NCBI GenBank assembly: GCA_018396395.1 | Contig: JAGTQN010000089.1 | Span: 1,727 to 7,063 of the forward strand | Direction of reading: 5' to 3' | Source: Candidatus Bathyarchaeota archaeon | Lineage (GTDB): Archaea; Thermoproteota; CALKCG01; B24; JAGTQN01 | Length of the DNA: 5,337 bases | Part shown: in pieces, positions 1 to 5,208 of the stretch | Numbering within the stretch: the first letter of the stretch is position 1 | Layout of the letters: every line of letters starts with the position of its first letter | The notes under the pieces: generated by a model | Told to the model about the DNA's origin: nothing | Databases searched by the model: none | What the model saw: only the letters and a program-made list of their open reading frames with translations | Translations under genes and position numbers: made by a program

Positions 1-2248
1 TTCCTGGCTTAGAATGATTCGACAATAGGAGAGCTAGAGCTACAGCATTCATCTGGGCATTGCTGAATCTTGTCGAGATATAGGTTGACTCCTCGGCTCC
101 AAAGGCCTTGATCGAGTATTGGAGGGGTATCTCCTTCTCGATCGTTATTCTCAGGGAGCTGAAGTACGGATGGCTTAGGAGGGACCTATAGTATTCGTTC
201 AGGGTCCCCTCAACCGTCCGGAGGATTGAGGTGGAAGCTTCCCTCCCATATGAGGCGGCGGCTTCTGATATGGTTGCCAGAGTCCTCTCGAGCTGCTTAA
301 GGGAATCTATTCTCGCCTTTAGATCCCTGATACGCTCCCTGATCCTAGGAAGCTCCCTCTCCGCAGCCTTGACTTCCTCCCCATCCCTTAGGTAGGCTAC
401 GATCTCCCGCATCATGCCTAAGCTTTCCTTGAGCCTTTCCAGCTCCTCGGATCGCTCGAGCTTAGCCCTTACTTCCTGGAGGTTCCTTATCCTATCCTCA
501 GCCTCCATAAGGAGGGCTTCGTCGACTGAGGAGCTTCCCATAAGGGCTTGAAGATGCCTCTGGGATGTCTCCAGCTCCCGAAGGGCTGTCCTGAAGCCCT
601 CTAGGAGCTCCCTTGCCTCCCTGAGGCTCTTTTCTTCAGCCCCTATCTGGGCATCTATGCCTTCGAGCTCTCCCTCTAAGCGAACCAAGAAATCCTCCTC
701 CAAGGGCCTTCCGATCTTTCCCTCGGCCTCCGACCTCATCTTTCTTGCCCTTTCCTCGAAGTCCTTAAGGCGTTCCCTCAGGTCTCGGAGCTCTCTTAGG
801 CTAGTCTCCAAACTTCTTATCCCATCGAGGATGCTAGCTTCCTCCTTTCTAAGCTCGGCAATCTTGGCCGCTGTCTCGCTTTCTTGGCGCCTTAGCCCCT
901 CTAAGACCTTCCTATGATCGATGGGTTGTATGCACACAGGACAAAGCCTTGGTTTCACCTCTGAAAGGTACTTGATGGCTGATGAGACAATCTGGTCTAG
1001 GGATGAGAAGGAACCGATCTTTCCTCTGATGTCCTCCAGCCTCAGCCTTAGCTCCTCTAGAAGCCCCTCATGCCTTCCCTCATCGCCCCACTTCTCGACG
1101 ATCTCATCGATCCTAGACTGAAGCATCCCTATGCTTTCCTCGAGGCGCTCTAGGTCATGAATGGCACCAGAAACTGTTCTTTTTAGGGCTTCAAGCCCTA
1201 AACGCTTTGTCCTAAGGTCCTGGATCTTGGCTTCTAGTCCCCTCACCTTGGCATCAAGGGATTCAAGGCTCATTGGTCCAAAGCCCTTAAGCCTCTCTCG
1301 GGCTTCATGAAGCCCCTTTGAAGCCCCCTCAAGGCGCAGCCTCATCGTTTCAGCCCCAATTAAAGCCTTCACCCTGGCTTCGCTAAGCCCATCCAGATCT
1401 TTCTCGAGGTTGGAGAGGGCTTCCTCAAGGGATGCCAAGGAAGGCTCTGGCCGAGCCCTGGGCTTCATAGGGATCCGCATATCTTCCGCAAGCTTTGAAA
1501 CTCCTTCCAATAGTTTCCCTATGTTTATGCAGGCTTCGGGGATCTCAAGGTCCGACTTTCGGCAGCCCTTGGAGATAAGCGTCTCCCTCTCCTTTTCCAT
1601 CCTCTCCTTCAGATGCTCGGTGAACTGGATCCTGTCCCTCTCTAGGGCTTCTATTTGCCTTTCCATGGCCCTGATCTCCCTCGGAATCTTCTTTCTTTCT
1701 TCCAAAACTTCCACAAGGTCCCTGAGAAGCCCTAATCCTAAAAGCTCGTCTATGGCTCTGCTCCGCTCCTCAGAGCTCTCCGATAGAAGCGCCCTTATGG
1801 CTTCCTGATGAAGGTAAATGGTCCTTGGAAAGTCCTCGGGTGAAAGCCCCATCAATCCGTTTATGAATGCTTGAGCACTATCCTCCCTGAGGATCCTTCC
1901 CTCATGCGTTCTCACTTCCAGATCGGACTTACCTCTTGTGGTAGACTTACCCCTCCTTCGGCTTCTTGTAACTACGATTTCCCTAGTCCCGTCACTGAGG
2001 GTAAGGCTTACGATGGCCTTCCCCTCGGGATGGAAAAGGTTTACTATGGCATCTTCGAGTCTGAAGTCAGGGCCAGTTAAATAGGGAAGTTCTCCTGTGA
2101 GGCACCATTCAATCGCTTGGAGAAGGCTACTCTTCCCAACACCGTTTGGTCCGTAAAGGAGATTAGCCCCTTCGTTAAAGTGGCACTCGAACCTTTCATT
2201 GATGCCCCTTATTCCCTCGGCCGAAAGGCTAATGATGGAAAAGGGCAT
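1..2248 (-). CDS. SMC/Rad50-like coiled-coil ATPase with zinc hook (AAA family), C-terminus outside window
   Basis: I read 749 unbroken codons from ATG at 2248 to the left edge. The N-terminal half-ATPase has Walker A GPNGVGKS (residues 33-40), followed by LQAIEWCLTG, and a Q-loop-like FPRTIYLHQE (Q148). A long charged region rich in Glu, Arg, Lys and Leu, about 170-690, fits an antiparallel coiled coil. It is interrupted near the middle by CPVC (436-439), a Rad50-type zinc hook. The C-terminal lobe begins about 690 and carries FSNAQMNAVALALLLS (from 728) where ABC ATPases have the signature. Walker B, D-loop and H-loop would lie past the edge, so full length is probably about 800-850. Such proteins bind or tether DNA for repair or defence. 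The signature is not the LSGGE of true Rad50, and no Mre11 gene is visible, so a separate SMC-like family is likelier. The start is firm: an in-frame TGA directly precedes it and AGGAGG lies 10 bases upstream. It is the second gene of a minus-strand operon. Confidence 0.93.
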   Translation of the reverse strand, partial: MPFSIISLSAEGIRGINERFECHFNEGANLLYGPNGVGKSSLLQAIEWCLTGELPYLTGPDFRLEDAIVNLFHPEGKAIVSLTLSDGTREIVVTRSRRRGKSTTRGKSDLEVRTHEGRILREDSAQAFINGLMGLSPEDFPRTIYLHQEAIRALLSESSEERSRAIDELLGLGLLRDLVEVLEERKKIPREIRAMERQIEALERDRIQFTEHLKERMEKERETLISKGCRKSDLEIPEACINIGKLLEGVSKLAEDMRIPMKPRARPEPSLASLEEALSNLEKDLDGLSEARVKALIGAETMRLRLEGASKGLHEARERLKGFGPMSLESLDAKVRGLEAKIQDLRTKRLGLEALKRTVSGAIHDLERLEESIGMLQSRIDEIVEKWGDEGRHEGLLEELRLRLEDIRGKIGSFSSLDQIVSSAIKYLSEVKPRLCPVCIQPIDHRKVLEGLRRQESETAAKIAELRKEEASILDGIRSLETSLRELRDLRERLKDFEERARKMRSEAEGKIGRPLEEDFLVRLEGELEGIDAQIGAEEKSLREARELLEGFRTALRELETSQRHLQALMGSSSVDEALLMEAEDRIRNLQEVRAKLERSEELERLKESLGMMREIVAYLRDGEEVKAAERELPRIRERIRDLKARIDSLKQLERTLATISEAAASYGREASTSILRTVEGTLNEYYRSLLSHPYFSSLRITIEKEIPLQYSIKAFGAEESTYISTRFSNAQMNAVALALLLSNHSKPG

Positions 2249-2264
2249 TCAGACTACGCCTCCT
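2246..2264 (-). promoter_or_regulatory. Ribosome binding site of the SMC-like ATPase
   Basis: On the minus strand AGGAGG is followed by ten bases and ATG, with TGA touching the ATG in the same frame. This fixes the start of the ATPase gene. The spacing is slightly long but the motif is a full match to the 3' end of 16S rRNA. Confidence 0.65.
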
Positions 2265-2291
2265 ATTCCATCAAACCCTATTCCCTAACCT

Positions 2292-2462
2292 TTACCCCTC
2301 CTCGCCCACAAGCTGTCTTATGAGGGAACGGATCCTTTCAATCGCCGCCTCCTTCCCGCCTCGCCTCATATCCTCCAGGAGCACTTCGAGAAGCTTGGCA
2401 TCTTCCTTCTCAGGTAGTCTCTTCCGGAGTTCATAAAAAAGACGGGCGTATGGATCGCTCAT
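2292..2462 (-). CDS. Small helical hypothetical protein (56 aa), first gene of the ATPase operon
   Basis: ATG at 2462 to TAA at 2292-2294 encodes 56 residues beginning MSDPYARLFYELRKRL and ending RQLVGEEG. The sequence is highly charged, without Cys, and reads as two or three amphipathic helices (about 4-16, 20-34, 36-52). I do not recognise the family. It is probably real: base composition and codon choice (AGG/AGA Arg, CTC/CTT Leu) match the ATPase gene, the stop lies 43 bases before the ATPase start on the same strand, and a TATA-like box sits where a promoter for a very short leader would be. It has no Shine-Dalgarno sequence while the next gene has one, a common pattern for leaderless first genes in archaeal operons. 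By position it may be a small partner or regulator of the ATPase; that is inference only. Confidence 0.7.
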   Translation of the reverse strand: MSDPYARLFYELRKRLPEKEDAKLLEVLLEDMRRGGKEAAIERIRSLIRQLVGEEG

Positions 2463-2493
2463 TGTGGATCCAATATAAAATTACACATCGTTC

Positions 2494-2506
2494 TTTATTT
2501 AAAAGC
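2494..2506 (-). promoter_or_regulatory. Probable archaeal TATA box for the minus-strand operon
   Basis: On the minus strand this reads GCTTTTAAATAAA, centred about 38 bases before the ATG of the 56-residue gene. With the usual 25-27 bases from TATA centre to transcription start, the leader would be about 10-13 bases and without a ribosome binding site. A second AT-rich stretch (2472-2482) lies too close to the ATG to serve. Judged from pattern and spacing only. Confidence 0.45.
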
Positions 2507-2563
2507 ATTAAAATCGAATTTAGTCTTTGTTGTCAAGTGGCTACATAAAACTTCACAGAATAG

Positions 2564-2638
2564 CCTAGCCCTTGACTAGGTGGGCAAGGTTGCCAGGTAA
2601 GAGAATCCTCTTCCTGGCATTAGGAAGCCTTAGCTAAT
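2564..2638 (+). other. Cluster of stem-loops, possible structured leader or small RNA
   Basis: Three inverted repeats lie in series. CCTAG (2564-2568) pairs with CTAGG (2576-2580). TGCCAGG (2591-2597) pairs with CCTGGCA (2613-2619) and, after one bulged T, AAGAG (2599-2603) pairs with CTCTT (2608-2612) around an AATC loop, giving a 12-pair stem. ATTAG (2619-2623) pairs with CTAAT (2634-2638). The last arm ends exactly where the ATG of the following reading frame begins. The middle stem is strong for this AT-rich stretch and has no T-run after it, so it is not a plain terminator. I do not recognise a known RNA family, and the direction of transcription is unknown. Possible roles are a leader controlling the next frame, or an independent small RNA. 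Confidence 0.35.
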
Positions 2639-2899
2639 ATGAATAGGGAAGGGGAGATAGAGGGAGTAGGAATAAAGGAATTCAAACAAGCTCATTCAAA
2701 AGGAGCGTTAATTTTAATCAGGATGCAGGATGGAATACAATTTTCCGAATACAAGCTTGCCAACAGACTTGAAATTCTTTTTAGAAATCGCTCTCCCAGA
2801 AGCCATGTTTCCGTGAAGAAAAGGCTGAATGCCGAGAAAGTTGGAATACATCCGAGCATCAGGCTGATCAATTGCCCCTATTTATTTTACGGTCCATAA
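2639..2899 (+). CDS. Uncertain hypothetical protein (86 aa)
   Basis: ATG at 2639 to TAA at 2897-2899, beginning MNREGEIEGVGIKEFKQ and ending NCPYLFYGP. It is basic (many Arg/Lys), with no membrane segment, signal peptide or motif I recognise. An in-frame TAG 18 bases upstream limits the start. Codon use (AGG, ATA, GGA) is compatible with the neighbours, but no ribosome binding site is visible because hairpin sequence abuts the ATG. A second plus-strand frame stays open across roughly 2780-2970, and a 55-codon minus-strand frame also crosses the same DNA, so the coding frame is not clear-cut. It may be a real small gene, a remnant of a longer broken one, or chance. Confidence 0.3.
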   Translation: MNREGEIEGVGIKEFKQAHSKGALILIRMQDGIQFSEYKLANRLEILFRNRSPRSHVSVKKRLNAEKVGIHPSIRLINCPYLFYGP

Positions 2900-2918
2900 C
2901 ATTCACCGATCCAAATGT

Positions 2919-2940
2919 ATTTTTCGCAAGGGCGAAAAAT
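2919..2940. terminator. Perfect stem-loop between convergent reading frames
   Basis: ATTTTTCGC (2919-2927) and GCGAAAAAT (2932-2940) pair perfectly over nine bases around the loop AAGG. It lies 20 bases after the stop of the plus-strand frame 2639-2899 and 55 bases beyond the stop of the minus-strand frame at 2995, the place expected for a shared two-way terminator. The flank to the right (TATTATTATTATA) is AT-rich but not a pure T-run. Confidence 0.4.
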
Positions 2941-2994
2941 TATTATTATAAGAAACAAACATGCGATTATAAATAGAGCGTATAGTATCAACAT

Positions 2995-3291
2995 TCAACG
3001 CCTACATTCATTCATGATTTGAAGAATATCGACCAATACTTTTCTTATAGATGCATCGATGTCATCCTTTTTGAGAATAATCATCAACCTATCGAATATC
3101 AAGCTTTGCTCAATATCAGAAGGAAAGCCTTTTATCCGTATCTTTGAAATAGTGGAAGCGTTCATTATCGTGAACGATTGGTTCTATCCAGTATTTTGAT
3201 CCTAAAGGAAAAATGAAAACCTGTACTTTGTTCTGACATTCGACCTTGTTATTCGATAGCCAGAAAACTCAGAGGCGCCATCGGAATCCAT
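2995..3291 (-). pseudogene. Probable broken gene, unknown family (about 98 aa if repaired); its last part is an intact 56-codon frame
   Basis: The minus strand holds three successive protein-like pieces in different frames. ATG at 3291 gives MDSDGASEF. A second frame gives a run containing VFIFPLGSKYWIEPIVHDNE. A third, an intact frame of its own with ATG at 3165 and TGA at 2995-2997, ends RKVLVDILQIMNECRR. One extra base in the T4 run near residue 9, and one base fewer in the A4 run of GATAAAAGG (near 3134), would join them into a single 98-residue protein. The joined protein has a beta-like first half and a helical, Ile/Leu-rich C-terminal half. I do not recognise it. Either the C-terminal 56-residue frame (3165 to 2995) is a small gene of its own and the rest is chance, or the whole is a decayed gene. 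No ribosome binding site is evident before either ATG. Confidence 0.4.
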
Positions 3292-3303
3292 ACCCAAGTC
3301 TTG

Positions 3304-3333
3304 CCTTGATTCCTTACACCTTGATGCCTTACA
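3304..3333. repeat. Tandem direct repeat, two 15-bp copies
   Basis: CCTTGATTCCTTACA (3304-3318) is followed without a gap by CCTTGATGCCTTACA (3319-3333), with one mismatch in 15. It lies about 45-75 bases before the TATA-like box of the transporter, so it could be a double binding site for a regulator. It could equally be a slippage duplication in decaying coding DNA, since 15 bp keeps a reading frame (VRHQG/VRNQG in one minus frame). Confidence 0.6.
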
Positions 3334-3376
3334 GAACGGAATTGTGACATATCGAGTATTCGACTTGATCGACAAG

Positions 3377-3385
3377 AAATATAAG
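3377..3385 (+). promoter_or_regulatory. Possible TATA box for the transporter gene
   Basis: AAATATAAG, preceded by purine-rich GACAAG, is centred about 41 bases before the ATG at 3422. The implied transcription start near 3407 leaves a leader of about 15 bases. Pattern and spacing only. Confidence 0.35.
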
Positions 3386-3421
3386 ATTGGCGTGATAAGG
3401 AGAAAGAAATCGTCGTTAACA

Positions 3422-4183
3422 ATGGCGAGGGAAATGCCTGAGGTGAATTGGCTTCAATGGTTGATAGCTGTCATTACGGCTTTCTCTATAGGGTTAACTA
3501 AAACGGGAATTCCAGGTCTAAGCGTTTTGTTCATACCTTTGATGGCCGAAGTTTTCCCGGCAAGAGCATCAACGGGCATCGTTCTGCCAATGTTGATGTT
3601 CGCCGACATTTTCGCCGTAGCCTATTACAGAAAGCATGCCGTGTGGCCCCAACTTTTCAGGCTTATGCCTTGGACAGCGTTAGGTATAGTAATAGGATAT
3701 CTGGCATTGGGCAGGGTCAACGATGCTCAATTAAAGCCAATAATCGGTGTTATAATTTTGATAATGCTTGCTATCAATTTCCTATTGGGTAACCGTAAGG
3801 AAAAGGCCATTATGCCCGGTAACCATTGGTTCGCTGCTGTTATGGGAGTAGCCGCAGGCATAACGACCATGATGGCAAATGTGGCTGGAACGATAGTGTC
3901 CATCTACTTTCTTGCTATGAAGCTTCCAAAGAACGAATTCATCGGCACGGGTTCTTGGTTCTTTCTCATCCTCAATTGGTTTAAGTTGCCTTTCAGCATG
4001 AACTTAGGACTCATAAACATCAATTCGCTGCAGCTAGACATTATAATTTTTCCAGCAGTTGCTCTAGGCGCATTGGTGGGCATAGTGTCCCTTAAACGAA
4101 TTCCCGAAAAGAAGTTCACGGTCATTGTGCAGCTTCTTGCTGCCATAGCCGCGGCAAGTCTTCTCATCCAGGGATGCCTTTAG
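3422..4183 (+). CDS. TauE/SafE (TSUP) family membrane transporter
   Basis: A 253-residue, very hydrophobic protein with eight or nine membrane segments, the usual size and build of the TSUP family, whose members move sulfite, sulfoacetate or other small organosulfur anions. Visible family features are GLTKTGIPGL (24-33) in the first segment, LPMLMFADIFAVAYYRK in the third, and the second-half repeat around MANVAGTIVSIYFLAMKLP with GTGSWFFLILNWFK. The frame is open from a GTG at 3344, which would add 26 charged residues unlike the family. I prefer ATG 3422 because it gives normal length and follows a TATA-like box at leaderless spacing; ATG 3434 is also possible. No sulfur-metabolism gene is nearby, so the substrate cannot be named. 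It is intact between broken loci, and its sequence resembles bacterial members more than I would expect for an archaeon, so transfer is possible (inference). Confidence 0.9.
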   Translation: MAREMPEVNWLQWLIAVITAFSIGLTKTGIPGLSVLFIPLMAEVFPARASTGIVLPMLMFADIFAVAYYRKHAVWPQLFRLMPWTALGIVIGYLALGRVNDAQLKPIIGVIILIMLAINFLLGNRKEKAIMPGNHWFAAVMGVAAGITTMMANVAGTIVSIYFLAMKLPKNEFIGTGSWFFLILNWFKLPFSMNLGLININSLQLDIIIFPAVALGALVGIVSLKRIPEKKFTVIVQLLAAIAAASLLIQGCL

Positions 4184-4191
4184 AAACGTTT

Positions 4192-4215
4192 ATGGCATTA
4201 GCCATTTTCTTTCCG
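4192..4215 (+). terminator. Possible terminator of the transporter gene
   Basis: ATGGC (4192-4196) pairs with GCCAT (4201-4205) around ATTA, followed by a pyrimidine-rich TTTCTTTCC. It begins eight bases after the TAG stop. The stem is short, so support is moderate; T-rich tracts alone can end archaeal transcripts. Confidence 0.4.
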
Positions 4216-4510
4216 AGGCAAAAAGAAGAGGCAAGCGAAACTTTTGAGAAAAATTGAATGAAATCTTAAATCAGTTAATTTGATTTTCGAAAGAAAATAA
4301 CTGGAAAGCCATTGTCAAATTAGTTGAAGAGTTAAATCAACGCTGGAAATTGGAACCATAGCAACCAAAAAAGTAGCAGCCGAAACTTGGACTTGCTCAG
4401 TCTGCCACCATATCAAGATGCCAACCACCTCTTTTTCTGCAGAAATGTGATCAAAGAAACATAAGCACCTAGAGTTAAAATCTGAAGGTCTTCGCATAGC
4501 TCTTTAAAAT
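4216..4510. other. Stretch without an intact gene; possible zinc-ribbon remnant
   Basis: No frame here has both a credible start and family features. The plus strand is open in one frame from 4328 to TGA at 4448-4450 (40 codons) with no ATG, GTG or TTG; it contains TWTCSVCHHIK, whose Cys codons (4394-4405) form a CxxC pair as in a zinc ribbon, but no second pair follows. An adjacent frame upstream reads AIVKLVEELNQRWKLEP and stops at a TAG. Together they might be a decayed small zinc-binding gene, but this is weak. An AT-rich inverted repeat (AAATCA 4268-4273, TGATTT 4281-4286) is also present. The 60-codon minus-strand frame across 4315-4497 looks like a chance opening. Confidence 0.25.
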
Positions 4511-4556
4511 AAAAAAGGCAAAAGGTATAAAAGCTCTGCCTCTTTTGCTTCTTTTT
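4511..4556. terminator. Hairpin with T-rich flanks on both strands, probable two-way terminator
   Basis: GCAAAAG (4518-4524) pairs with CTTTTGC (4542-4548). On the minus strand the stem is followed by CTTTTTTATTTT, just beyond the end of the aspartic protease locus. On the plus strand it is followed by TTCTTTTTCT. The loop is 17 bases, which weakens it as a structure, but the T-runs alone are typical archaeal stop signals. Confidence 0.45.
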
Positions 4557-4563
4557 CTAAATC

Positions 4564-4966
4564 TTATATAATTTCGAACTCTATCGGCACCTTTTTGGTC
4601 TCGACTCCTCTGTTGTGAAGATAATATCCCAGGCATCTATTTCTGGTCTTCCTATTACAATGTCTAAGTCTTCTCTCAAGTTTTCCGCCACCTCAAATAA
4701 AACTCTGCCTGCACTTCAACGCCCTGAAAAAACAACTTCAACTAGACATTCTCCGATGATCCTTAGTCTACATTCTTTATCAGCATTTTTGATTGTATGT
4801 ATCTTCTCAGGCTTTTCAAAGGGTATGAAAGCAGGAGCTTATCTGGAAGTCTTTTGGAGATGACGCTTCGGCTAGCTCCAGTATCTACAAGGCATTTAAG
4901 TTCAAGGGTTTTTTCTTTATATCTAATCTCAACATCTGCAGTTGCCTGTTTCGTTTCTTTCTTCAC
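4564..4966 (-). pseudogene. Frameshifted retropepsin-like (clan AA) aspartic protease
   Basis: GTG at 4966 opens a frame with CLVDTGASRSVISKRLP, the catalytic Asp-Thr-Gly of single-domain retropepsin-like proteases (D28 from this start). The frame stops at TAA 4763-4765 after 67 residues, too short for a protease. The next pieces continue the family in other frames: NADKECRLRIIGECLVEVVF; then GVEVQAEF; then LFEVAENLREDLDIVIGRP with EIDAWDIIF; then KVPIEFEII and TAA at 4564-4566. Single-base changes in four runs (T5 at 4786-4790, A6 at 4727-4732, A4 at 4699-4702, T5 at 4592-4596; plus-strand bases) join all of it into 134 residues, a usual length. IVIGRPEID corresponds to the hydrophobic-Gly motif that packs behind the active site. 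These enzymes work as dimers, one DTG each. A GAGGAGG ribosome site overlaps the GTG, so the true start may differ slightly. Either a pseudogene or run-length sequencing errors. Confidence 0.8.
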
Positions 4967-5005
4967 CTCCTCAAACCCGTATTCAATTATAATTTATCCA
5001 TTTTG

Positions 5006-5016
5006 AATTTAAATTT
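5006..5016 (-). promoter_or_regulatory. Possible TATA box for the protease locus
   Basis: On the minus strand AAATTTAAATT is centred about 45 bases before the GTG at 4966, leaving room for a leader carrying the GAGGAGG at 4966-4972. The whole interval 4985-5045 is AT-rich, so the exact box is uncertain. Confidence 0.3.
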
Positions 5017-5103
5017 TTAGAGTTTTGTCAACTTTAAATCTAAAATCCTATGTCAAACATTAATTTTCGCAAAACAAATTTTAGGCATACTGAAACCTAA
5101 GCT

Positions 5104-5208
5104 ATGGAGAATAACATTGAAACATTCGAAAAGGAGCTGAATTCTATTATTAGGACTTGCGATGAGAAGATCAAGAGTTATAAAGAATTGCTTGAGAGTA
5201 TCGGATGA
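5104..5208 (+). CDS. Small coiled-coil-like hypothetical protein (34 aa)
   Basis: ATG at 5104 to TGA at 5206-5208 encodes 34 residues beginning MENNIETFEKELNSII and ending KSYKELLESIG. It is acidic and Lys-rich, with a heptad-like spacing of Ile/Leu/Phe that suggests one long helix. I do not recognise it. An in-frame TAA nine bases before the ATG means it cannot extend upstream. There is no ribosome binding site, though AAATTTTAG about 25 bases upstream is AT-rich. The main support is its stop, which overlaps the next start as ATGA, the mark of translational coupling. It faces away from the protease locus across about 140 AT-rich bases. It could be the small first partner of a two-gene unit such as a toxin-antitoxin pair, but nothing identifies it as one. 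Confidence 0.5.
   Translation: MENNIETFEKELNSIIRTCDEKIKSYKELLESIG

Noticed and set aside
1..2248. Very frequent AAGCCCT/GAAGCCC words on the plus strand, which look like a dispersed repeat.
   Set aside because: They are the complement of GGGCTT and GCTTC-type codon pairs (Gly-Leu, Glu-Ala) in the coiled coil; spacing is irregular and flanks differ.
657..2323. Plus-strand open frames of 66-132 codons opposite the ATPase gene, Ser/Leu-rich.
   Set aside because: They are antisense shadows: GAG/AGG/CTT-rich codons of the coiled coil read backwards as Ser, Leu and Pro. The minus frame is continuous and carries Walker A and the zinc hook.
3230..3330. Minus-frame pieces resembling transposase (GKTWVWIPMAPLSFLAIE), suggesting an insertion sequence relic.
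   Set aside because: The likeness is vague, and no DDE residues, terminal inverted repeats or target-site duplications are visible.
3344..3421. Extension of the transporter to the GTG at 3344.
   Set aside because: It adds 26 charged residues not typical of the family, has no ribosome site, and would place the TATA-like box inside the gene.
3904..4167. 87-codon minus-strand frame opposite the transporter.
   Set aside because: Shadow of the membrane protein; Met/Arg-rich with no features of its own.
4615..5006. Plus-strand frames of 82 and 69 codons across the protease locus.
   Set aside because: They lie opposite the retropepsin motifs, which give a far better explanation of the sequence.
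5040..5084. Inverted repeat CTAAAAT (5040-5046) and ATTTTAG (5078-5084).
   Set aside because: Seven AT-rich bases with a 31-base spacer are expected by chance in this stretch.
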